From: Gamsiella multidivaricata | Lineage: Eukaryota > Mortierellomycota > Mortierellomycetes > Mortierellales > Mortierellaceae | Reading direction: 5' to 3' | Assembly (NCBI RefSeq): GCF_025024155.1 | Contig: NW_026251713.1 | Span: 186,001-250,000, forward strand | Length of the DNA: 64,000 nt | Shown here: in pieces, positions 55,796-64,000 of the stretch | Layout of the letters: every line of letters begins with the position of its first letter | Position numbering within the stretch: the stretch's first letter is position 1 | Notes under the pieces: model-generated | What the model was told of the DNA's origin: nothing | Database searches by the model: none | What the model saw: the letters and a program-made list of their open reading frames with translations, nothing else | Made by a program: the position numbers and the translations under genes

Positions 55796-58310
55796 ATGAG
55801 CGCCTTTATCTCTCGGGCATCCTTCTTGTCGGCATCCGCCAGGCAGGGATATGGCAGGGTTCCTGCAACTCTGTCTCGCTTCAGCAACACCCCATCAAGA
55901 TCGGGACTTTTGAGTCGTCGGACACAGTCTCGCCTCTATGCATCTGAAAAGCCGCCTAAGCAACAAGGGGAGGGCAATACGCCAGAAAATATTCCCAAGG
56001 GTTTCGAGAACTTTTTCGGCAAGGTACTCCGGGATGCAGCCAAAAAAACTGAGGGCAATGGACAGCAGCAGGCATCCAAGTCTGGAAGCGGCGGAAACAA
56101 GAATAGCAGCAACAACAGCAACCCAAATAATAACAGCGAGCACGGCAGCGGCAGCAAAAACAGCAGCGGCAACAATCAAGGGAGCAGCCGTCCACCCAAT
56201 CGCAAACCTACGCCACCCCCAGATGGCCAGTTTTACACGATGAAGATTAATCCGAACACGGTCCTTCCGATCGCTTTCACGTCGTACGTTCTCTACAAAG
56301 CCATGGCCCCATCTGAGAACTCGCGCGAGATTACCTGGCAAGAGTTCCGTTCGACGTTTTTGGACCGCGGATTGGTGGATCGCTTGGTGGTTGTTAACAG
56401 GAACAGGGTTAAAGTTTACCTGCGCCATGATGCACCAGGACAGATTCCAGGCTCAATGAGCCAGTCCCACGGCACCACTTATACTTTCAGTATCGGATCA
56501 GTTGAGGCATTCGAGCGCAAGTTGGATGAGGCACAGACTGAACTCGGCATTCCTGGATCAGAACGTATCCCAGTTTCTTACAGGGATGAGGTCAATGTCC
56601 TTGGCACGCTGATACACTTTGCGCCAACCTTGCTTCTTGTTGGTGTGCTTGTCTATATGGCCAAGAAGGGCGGTGGAGGAGCTGGCCAGGGTATTTTTGG
56701 TGTCGGCAAATCCAAGGCCAAATTGTTCAATCAGGAGACGGATATCACTGTCAAGTTCAAGGATGTGGCAGGCATGGATGAGGCCAAGGTCGAGATCATG
56801 GAGTTTGTCAAGTTTTTGAAGAACCCGGCTGCGTACGAGAAGCTGGGAGCCAAGATCCCCAAGGGTGCCATCCTTAGCGGTCCACCCGGAACCGGAAAGA
56901 CACTTTTGGCTAAGGCAACCGCGGGTGAAGCCGGTGTCCCTTTCTTGAGTGTTTCTGGATCCGAGTTCGTGGAGATGTTTGTTGGTGTTGGAGCATCGCG
57001 TGTTCGTGATCTATTCGCCAGCGCAAAGAAGCATGCACCATGCATTATCTTTGTGGACGAGATTGATGCCATCGGTAAGGCTCGTGGTAAAGGAGGTCAG
57101 TTTGGTGGCAACGACGAACGTGAGAGCACACTGAACCAGCTTCTGGTGGAGATGGACGGATTCGGATCGAATGAACATGTGGTTGTGCTCGCAGGAACGA
57201 ACCGACCGGACGTGCTGGACGACGCCTTGATGAGACCTGGTCGCTTCGATCGCCATATCGCCATTGATCGGCCTGACATTAAAGGCCGAAGTGACATCTT
57301 CAAGGTCCACCTCAGACCCATCAAGACGAGTGAGGATATCCCTAGATTGGCGCAGAAGCTGGCCGCTTTGACGCCAGGATTCTCAGGAGCTGACATCCAC
57401 AATGTCTGTAACGAGGCTGCATTAATCGCCGCGAGACACAACAAGGACACTGTGGTTGAGGCGGATTTTGAGGCGGCTATTGAGCGCGTGATTGTGGGTC
57501 TGGAGAAGAAGTCCAAGGTCTTGTCGCCTGAGGAGAAGAAGACAGTGGCGTATCACGAGGCTGGACATGCTGTTGCTGGATGGTACTTGGAGCATGCGGA
57601 TCCTCTTCTCAAGGTCTCGATCATTCCTCGTGGAGTTGGTGCTTTAGGATATGCGCAGTACTTGCCAAAGGACCAGTACTTGTACTCGACTCAGCAGCTT
57701 ATGGACCGTATGTGTATGACTCTCGGCGGCCGTGTCTCTGAGCACATCTTTTTCGGCATCATCACCACTGGTGCCCAGGACGATCTTCAAAAGGTTACCA
57801 AGATGGCATACGCTCAAGGTACGGCTGAATATGCACCCAACCAACTAGCCTCGTCATTTGTATATGGTGCAGGTGTCTAACATTTGCTTCCATCATTATT
57901 CTTTCTGAAAACCAGTTGCCACCTATGGAATGGACTCTGAGCTCGGACCATTGTCGTACGGAAACCCCGAGAAGGAGAACCAGTTCACGAAACCTTACAG
58001 CGAGCAGACTGGCCAGCTGATCGATAACCAGGTCCGTGCATTGATCGGGAAGGCCTTCCGCAAGACCACTGATCTGTTGACGGAGAGGCGTGGCGATGTT
58101 GAGAAGGTTGCCAAGCTATTGATGGAGAAGGAGGTCTTGAACCGTGCGGATATGGAGCGGCTTTTGGGCAAGCGACCCTTCCAGGACAAGCTGCATGAGT
58201 TGCTGGGAACCGAAGTCGCTACGCAAGATGACCATCTTCCCGGAACAACGACCGCCCCCTCCACAGATGACCCTTCACCACCCAATCCTTCATCCACACC
58301 ACCTGTATAA
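55796..58310 (+). CDS. AFG3: Mitochondrial m-AAA protease subunit (AFG3/YTA10-type)
   Basis: Two exons: join(55796..57818, 57916..58310), 805 aa; the intron splits the Val codon of AYAQ-VATYGM, a conserved FtsH-family junction. The enzyme degrades misfolded inner-membrane proteins and matures some imported ones, as a hexamer facing the mitochondrial matrix. A basic Ser/Arg presequence ([19 protein letters not shown]) is followed by an Asn/Gly/Ser-rich linker (~75-140), a first membrane span ([15 protein letters not shown]), the intermembrane-space domain, a second span ([17 protein letters not shown]), the AAA module with Walker A GPPGTGKT (~362-369), Walker B IIFVDEID, the second region of homology ([11 protein letters not shown]), and the zinc metalloprotease motif HEAGH (~587-591). 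The C-terminus is Ser/Pro/Thr-rich. Assignment to Afg3 rather than Yta12 is not certain. Confidence 0.96.
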
Positions 58311-59627
58311 TCTTTATTCTGAATCGACTATTTTTATGCTACAATTCAATGCCTACGAGCCGCTGAAACGAAGATGCCTTTGCTTTGCTTTGCTTTAAAC
58401 TTGTTATGGTCCATAGTTGGGCTACGTATTTTTTTTTTTAAAAAAAAAAAAACTCTAGAAGTGCGACTTCCAACAACAATGATATCCCCATTCCATTCTC
58501 ACGCATGTTGGGGGACATATGTCTTTACGCCCGATTAACCATAACAAAAACTCTTTCGCTGGTCTGAAAGATCTCCCTCGCTTTGAAACCCGCTCATTTC
58601 ACACTCCTCTTTCAGGAGACATACTTTCTTATAAGCAAATCACTTCCTCTGCCACGTTTTTTTCATTCTGCGGACTCGGTTGCTATAAGCCTGCTTCAAC
58701 AGTTTTTTCGTAGCCCATGTTATAAAATCATCATTCCAGGTCATCAGTTGGAATCGCTGTAGTAGATCAAGGAATGGGATAAAATGTCGTTGCAAGTATA
58801 TGCTTTACAAGGAGTAAATCATATTCTATGCTGGATCGTTTAATCCCCTTTGCAGCTAAAGCTCGTGTGAAAAGGAGGAGTGCACTGAGAAAGAAAGGTC
58901 GATAATAATTGCTGGAATAGGTTCAGCTTTGGGATTTAAGCTATCCGAGGATGTCGCTAGTAATTTTGACCCGACGGAACTAGCGAAGGCCCTCTCAATG
59001 TCGGTTCATAAGGGAGCTCTAGAGAGTGAGTGCTCTATCGAAGAAACGTTGAGGAAGCACGCTACATACCGAAGACGTGCGTGATGGAGCGTCGAAGGAA
59101 TTCGAGGTGGACCTGGATGAGCTCGACGATGGTCCTCATAGAGTCATTGCTCCGACCACAGATATATACGCGACCCTTTTACGTGACAGCAGCGGATTGC
59201 CCGATGTTGAAACCATGCTGAATACCCACGGCGTAGCACTGGAATTGACGCAATGAGCAACCTATTGAGCAAGTACAAATAAAAGAAAGCTAATTCAAGA
59301 TATACCACTAGATTGCCCGGGAGGAGTCTAATTATAAGTACTATTAGCCGTGTAAAGGGTATAACCATCAAAGGTTTAATGCTGGGCCTGGGCGTGTTGT
59401 TGGTTGCATGGCTATAATGCAAATTCACGCTGGCCTAGCGCGTGCCTTTGCCATGCCCGGATTTGGAAAGTTACGGCACGTTGGGAAAGAAAACGCGTGT
59501 GCATCAGTTGCTGTGCGACTCGGTTCAGATGTGCTCCCTGTAACTTCTCCATCGCTCCTATGTCTCCCCCCAGATTTATTACCTCTATCTCGCACTTGCA
59601 TTAACTTTATCATCTAGAATTCCGCAG
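58311..59627. other. Intergenic region with a gene fragment
   Basis: Contains a T9 then A13 palindromic homopolymer at 58429-58452, AT-rich sequence and the coding-like fragment listed separately (58902-59256). Between 59410 and 59617 a frame reading HAGLARAFAMPGFGKLRHVG is open but has no recognisable homology. The final CTAGAATTCCGCAG before 59628 resembles a splice acceptor. Confidence 0.35.
58902..59256 (+). pseudogene. Gene fragment of unknown family, two frames
   Basis: One plus-strand frame reads FKLSEDVASNFDPTELAKAL and SVHKGALESECSIEETLRKH up to TGA at 59082-59084. The overlapping next frame continues with GASKEFEVDLDELDD, IAPTTDIYATLLRDSSG and LPDVETMLNTHGVALELTQ to TGA at 59254-59256. 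Both have a protein-like acidic/hydrophobic pattern, so this looks like one ancestral coding stretch broken by a frameshift. I do not know the family. It may belong to the decayed nuclease-type gene that starts at 59628, or to something independent. Confidence 0.35.
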
Positions 59628-62434
59628 ATGGAAGTGAAAGGCATCTTCTCCCATTTTGAGAAACAGGCAGTGGAGGCTGCGGCCGTAGACATGACCCTGG
59701 CTCGAGACGTGAGCGCAGATGTCTCCGGTGTGCATTTTCCCTTCATCTGCGCAACCCACCAGCGTATCACATACGAAGCGTTACGACGCGCCTCTCAGCC
59801 CACAACTCTGTCGTCACCAAACTAATTCAGCAGCGACAGGATTCGTCCGCACGCTCCACAAAACGATATCATAAGCACTTACCCAAGATCCAGTAACCAT
59901 CCTGTACTTTGATGGCCCGCCGACGATTCGTATGACGCTGGCGTGGGAAAGAAAAAGGATCAGAAACCCCAAGAATGTAAGTATCATGAGCGATCAGGCT
60001 AAGACGACTCAAGAGATGGTGGACTCCGATAACAGCAATCCATTCTCAAGAAATTGCAAGCGTAAGCTTGTCCAGCTGATCCAGAAAACAAAGGAGAGCT
60101 AGGTCGCTGTAAGGATGATCGACTCGGTGATAAAGAGCGGTCTCATTGCTGGGTTGAAGGAGCAGGGCTGGAACATGTGTCACTGCATTGGAGAAACGGA
60201 CATCCATATCGGTCGCAAGGCGAAGCAACATCCTGGTCAGGTCATGGTTGCCTTGATTAACTCAGATATCCTCGTTCACAGAAAGGACTCCTATAACCGC
60301 ACCTCCACATCGTACGAGGTGGAAGACGTGGTTCAGAAGCTGGAAGTCAACGAACCCCAGTGTATTGTCGCCAACATCACTACGAACAACGACTATACGG
60401 CTCATGTGCCAGGCCAATCGTTCGCAAAGTGCTGTGCGGATGTGATTCGTACGACAAGTAGGGCGTCATGAATCAGTATTGCAGCCAGATAGGAATAAAA
60501 GGCGAGATGTTCGAGTCGTCCAAGCAACTTTCCTTCGAAAAGGCCGAGATCATTGACATGAGAAATGAAGGGAGTCGTGGGCGCGTTACCAGATACTCCC
60601 GGGAGCAAGTATCTTTTGCTGCAGAGCATGCGCGATGGTTTGACATATCTTTAGTTCTCTATTGTTCCATCGCACTTTTTGATTTTACGTAAATTTATGG
60701 CCGTCAGTATAAGTAGCATGACGACGAAATTCATAGGGATCGATGAGTGCATGGGTGCTGAGGCAGCCATAGCCATCGGTGGATCCTTGATGAGCGAGGA
60801 GGCCGACCAGGATGACACGAGCAAGGACAAGGGCAAAGAGCGTCCTACCACGATTTTTTTTCTCACGTTTAGGTTAACCTTAATGATATGGGAACCGGTG
60901 AGTTAAGGGCAGAAAACTAATTTCTATCTTCTGATTCTGAAATACATTGTAGTTACCGCATAAATATAAGGCTAAGGAGTTCATCCAGCCTGTCTTCAGC
61001 ACTGACTAGGACGGTACGATTGAATCAGATCTCATCGACAGTAGGAAGTGGAAAGCCAGCTCCAAGAGAAAAAGGCAAGGCCAAGAACGTCAACAAGAAG
61101 GGCAGGCATCAGCTCAAGCCCAAGAAACCCTGCAGATATATATATATTATACGCAATACCGCTTCAAGAAAGGCTCGGCAGCAGGAGGACAAAAACTCAA
61201 AAAGGCCCAAAGAAGGACGAAAGCGAAACGTTCGAAACATGGTCGGGAATGTAATGAACAGTAATTTCGCGGCAGTAACTATGAACGTTGAAATGATTGA
61301 TCGCCGCCTTCAGCGCGGCAGCGGAAATATAGCGCTGGTCATTAACTTCAGGCGTGTCAGCATATCGAATCGACTATTCAGGATCTCGTCAAGCTCAGCA
61401 CGCACTTTATCAGATGCGGAAGCCTGGCCACGTTCAACTATATCAACAAGGCCATGACAGAGCATCCATCAGCCCATCCAAGCTTAGAGAACATTCAAAC
61501 CCGTTGCAATACATTTCTCAGGAGAAGCACGAATTTTTTAGAACTCTTGTAAAAGAGATGCACTACTGGGACAACAGACTCAAGGCCAAGGGCGGTAGAT
61601 TTGACTCAGCGTTAACGACACTCGAATCGTTTAAGCCAATGCTCGGGGCCAAGGACGCCGTGATACAAAGAGTGAAGGGATACCTCGAAAATGCGACCAC
61701 GACTCGATTTCTGATTGAAGTTGGTAAGGCGCTGGAGAATCTGATCAGATGCCTCCGAACATTTGTATCTGTGTTGAAGAAAAGGGTAAGTGCTCTGTTC
61801 ACGTCTCTGTCCTCTGTCACGATTTTGCCATGCAGCTCCTGAGCCATTCATTTATTAAAATAGGAAAATAGGAGCTGTTTTAAGGACCAAGGGACCAGAT
61901 AAGGAAGGCAGGAACAAACTGAGCAGAATGTTTGAGGGTCCGTTGAGGCTTGGGCAATGGCTCAGTCCCATCGGGGAGAGCTTTCTCGAAAGCTGTTTTT
62001 CCATGGCAAGGAAGCCAACTACGATCAACACGCTGGTGTGGCGTTTCCCGACAACAAGTCCTTGCCGCATGTGCTTGATCAGCTCGACACGCTTACGGTT
62101 CAGCCTTCGTCCACACCAGAGTGCAAAAGGACCAAAGAAAATGTTAACGCAGCAATCAAGGAGAGTATCCTGGCCATAGATACAATGGGATACTCAGGAC
62201 GACTCGGGAGAGGGCGAAAGTTAATTAGAGGCGACCTATGGTCATTATTGGTGATGGTGACTTCAAAAACAAGATATCTTTTGCAGATATCCCTAGAGAC
62301 TCCAACCTCCGGGCCGCTCGATCATCTGTCCTGACCGGTCTCCAGCGCGATCGGGAGCGCAACGCTGACCAGAACAAGACTTCAACGCCCGGTACGCTGA
62401 ATTGGCAACCTGTCAAGGAGCAAAAAGCTCATTA
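59628..62434 (+). pseudogene. Second decayed XPG-like nuclease-family gene, truncated at its 3' end
   Basis: ATG at 59628 opens MEVKGIFSHFEKQAVEAAAV, an XPG/FEN1-like N-terminus with the usual second-position Gly replaced. It continues VHFPFICATHQRITYEALRR, shifts frame near 59818, and goes on with TNSAATGFVRTLHKTIS, TAA (59872-59874), DPVTILYFDGPPTI, LVQLIQKTKES, TAG at 60100-60102, then GLKEQGWNMCHCIGETD and a later SDILVHRK, the acidic XPG-I-like part, then TTNNDYTAHVPGQSFAK. Pieces of the rest in varying frames include YKAKEFIQPVFSTD, HEFFRTLVKEMHYWDNRLKA, LGAKDAVIQRVKGYLE, GEGSRGRV-like linkers, LDQLDTLTV, RGDLWSLLVMVTSKTRYLLQ and IGDGDFKNKISFADIPRDSN. The frame ends KEQKAH at 62434, just before the tRNA gene; no zinc ribbon follows, so the 3' end is lost. 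It differs clearly in sequence from the copy at 44-46.5 kb. Confidence 0.7.
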
Positions 62435-62454
62435 AGCTGGGCAGCAAAAGAGAG

Positions 62455-62527
62455 TTCCCAGTCCGGGGATCGAACCCGGGCCTTGTCGGTGAGAGCGACA
62501 AATCCTGACCACTGGACCAACTAGGAA
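62455..62527 (-). tRNA. tRNA-Glu (anticodon CTC)
   Basis: Read on the minus strand it folds as a 73-base cloverleaf. The acceptor stem TTCCTAG pairs with CTGGGAA (one G-T pair). The D-arm contains GGTCCAGTGGT; the anticodon stem TGTCG/CGACA encloses the loop CTCTCAC with anticodon CTC (decodes GAG, Glu). The T-arm has CCCGG, GTTCGAT, CCCGG with an internal-promoter B box GGTTCGATCCC. No intron. It lies 20 bases from the end of the decayed nuclease gene. Confidence 0.95.
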
Positions 62528-62580
62528 TTTGTTGATGTTAATCCTTATATTATAAAATTTATATATCTAAATTAATTTCC

Positions 62581-62634
62581 ATAAATGCATATTTCTATAA
62601 ATGCACATTTTTTAGCTGGTGTTCTATAAATGCA
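62581..62634. repeat. Three direct copies of ATAAATGCA
   Basis: ATAAATGCA occurs at 62581-62589, 62597-62605 and 62626-62634, the last two preceded by TCT. They lie in AT-rich DNA immediately 5' of the tRNA-Glu gene as transcribed. Confidence 0.6.
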
Positions 62635-63121
62635 AAGTACTCTAAAATTCTTTAATTGCAAGTTCTTTATTTCGCCCACCGTTTTCTCTCGTCGACTAGC
62701 CTGGCCCCCTTTCTTTGTTCTTCCGATCTTTGCACCACTTCCCGCTCGTTACTCTTTTGTTTGTTCTCACTTAATGATTTCATTCCTATCGTCCCCATTC
62801 GTTATATCCACAATCACGTCGATTATTAAGCGCAGTGAACTTTCTCGAAACAGCTGTGTAGTAAAAGCATGGTTAATCTATCTACAATAAATCCGGGCTT
62901 TAGATCGATGTGCTGAGCCCAGCCCAGTAGATAAGTTTCTGGGTCAGTTGTCGCTTCGCCCAATTGGCTGTTGCTTTGTGTTGAGACCCCTCGCGTTTGG
63001 TATTAAGCTCATTTATTTACGATTGACTGGTTCACTCCACTGTTAGCCTTTCCTAAATATCTACTACCTTCCTCAGTACTCTCCCTATTTTGACTCATCC
63101 CAGTTCACCCATAACAATAAG

Positions 63122-63472
63122 ATGTCGCTTTTTTCATTAGATTTCGCCCAGCCTTTGGGCTGGCACAGGAGCACAAAGCTTGCAAAATCGCTCAGAACAT
63201 ATTCTGCTATGAGTAATAGAATGCGATCAAAATCATTTCAACAGAATAAATGTTTTCATTTTTTTAGGATCAGTTCTGAGGAGAAGTGTTATGGGGATCG
63301 CGCATACTACATCATCCGAATTGACAGACAGTTTGACATGAAATATAAAAGTGTGCGCTGCATATTATCCGACGGTTGCAAGGAGTGTCAAAGCATGTAT
63401 GCATTTTGCATAAGGTCAAGGCGACTGTCACCGACGGTTGAAATGGTGAAAGAAATGCAATGTCATTACTGA
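63122..63472 (+). CDS. Possible protein, 116 aa, no homology recognised
   Basis: ATG in an acceptable context (AATAAGATGTCG) preceded by CT/CA-containing sequence that could be a promoter. The frame is basic and Cys-containing (SDGCKECQSMYAFC near the end) but shows no domain I know. Lys/Arg/Ser/Phe-rich composition in AT-rich DNA makes chance possible. It could also be another degraded fragment. Confidence 0.25.
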   Translation: MSLFSLDFAQPLGWHRSTKLAKSLRTYSAMSNRMRSKSFQQNKCFHFFRISSEEKCYGDRAYYIIRIDRQFDMKYKSVRCILSDGCKECQSMYAFCIRSRRLSPTVEMVKEMQCHY

Positions 63473-64000
63473 CAAAGTCATTTTCTTTGCGAGCCACCAC
63501 GCCATTGTCAGTAATGCAGCGTAGATGAAAAGGCGCATTCGCGTACACCACAGTGGGATTCATAAGACTGAGTAACAGTTGCGAAGCAATGAATAACGCG
63601 TTTTTATTTCTAAATTCTTTCAAAACTATGGTGTGAGGGTAAAAAAATATGAAGAGTGGTATGCCACCCTTTGATCTTTCCTCAATGTCGACACGCTGTC
63701 CTTGCAAAGTGATCACTAGGCAATGGAAAGAAAGAGATGAGGAATAAATAAAAGGCGGCCGGCTGCTAGAAAAATATAGTAGCGTTCGTAACATAGTGTT
63801 GTTTGTTGTTGTTGTTTCCCTTGCTGAAGGACCGAGGTGAAGAGCGCGGAGTATCTCCCTGCGAAAAGAAGCAAAAGAAAAAAAAAAAACGTTGAACTAA
63901 AGAGGACGAGGAATGAAAGCTGGTATCGGTAGTTGTCATCCGTTGACTCGTAAGACCTTCAAATGCCGGAGTATCCTCATCGGAATTTCATGACCGGATA

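Larger units (their letters stand above)
62528..64000. other. AT-rich right end of the window
   Basis: Upstream flank of the tRNA, short ATAAATGCA repeats, pyrimidine-rich patches (62690-62830) and mixed sequence. Apart from the doubtful frame at 63122 I see no gene. From about 63860 to 64000 nothing is recognisable. Confidence 0.4.

Noticed and set aside
46686..58310. A functional cluster of PDAT, glucosidase II beta, CWC22 and AFG3
   Set aside because: Shared orientation only; the products act in unrelated processes (lipid, glycan trimming, splicing, mitochondrial proteolysis) and each has its own leader region.
1..64000. CRISPR array, prophage, LTR retrotransposon, rRNA or mitochondrial insertion
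   Set aside because: No regularly spaced repeats, no reverse transcriptase or integrase motifs, no long terminal repeats and no rRNA-like sequence were recognised on either strand.

Overview
The window reads as nuclear DNA of an early-diverging filamentous fungus, most likely Mortierellomycota or a close relative. The pointers are many short GT-AG introns (about 60-150 nt), long homopolymer and CT/GA microsatellites, typical fungal gene content (EPL1, CWC22, ERD2, RPS26, a PDAT, an m-AAA protease, a peroxisomal ABC half-transporter, a DUF4436-type protein, a KAR9/GAR-type protein), and fossils of a gene family that I associate with Mortierella-type genomes. The taxon is inference. No bacterial operons, CRISPR arrays or plasmid features are present. 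Neighbouring genes do not form a metabolic cluster.

Layout. 1-4.3 kb: the 3' part of an unknown Ser/Gln-rich gene, then a three-exon FAR1/WRKY-GCM1-like zinc-finger gene. 4.3-6.1 kb: spacer with a 128-bp CT microsatellite. 6.1-9.1 kb: six-exon peroxisomal ABC half-transporter. 9.9-11.4 kb (minus): Ser/Gln-rich protein with a C-terminal membrane anchor. 13.7-15.2 kb (minus): alpha/beta hydrolase. 15.8-17.9 kb: EI24/RRT8-like membrane protein with an unusual charged and RGG tail. 18.6-21.1 kb: EPL1, including a GC-AG intron. 21.7-24.0 kb (minus): secreted S41 peptidase. 25.2-27.4 kb (minus): ERD2 and RPS26. 27.4-32.3 kb: long gene-poor stretch. 32.3-35.4 kb: KAR9/GAR-like cytoskeletal protein. 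36.2-38.3 kb: DUF4436-like membrane protein. 38.7-42.6 kb (minus): an unresolved small gene, an NmrA-like NAD(P)-binding protein and a coiled-coil protein. 44.1-46.5 kb (minus): decayed XPG/TnpB-like fusion gene. 46.7-49.4 kb: PDAT (LRO1). 49.8-52.0 kb: glucosidase II beta. 52.4-55.4 kb: CWC22. 55.8-58.3 kb: AFG3-type m-AAA protease. 58.9-62.4 kb: a gene fragment, then a second decayed XPG-like gene ending just before a tRNA-Glu(CTC). 62.5-64 kb: AT-rich spacer and one doubtful ORF.

The most interesting material is the pair of decayed genes. Each begins with an XPG/FEN1-like N-terminus. The first also ends in a zinc-ribbon plus RuvC-III-like motif of the TnpB/Fanzor type. They look like relics of a nuclease-encoding, probably mobile, family with two nuclease-like modules in one polypeptide.

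Functional links inside the window are modest. ERD2 is the receptor for HDEL-type signals, and glucosidase II beta ends in HDEL. PDAT makes storage lipid in the ER, while the peroxisomal ABC half-transporter would feed fatty acids into beta-oxidation. Exon boundaries were derived by hand from frame continuity, splice-site dinucleotides and family conservation.
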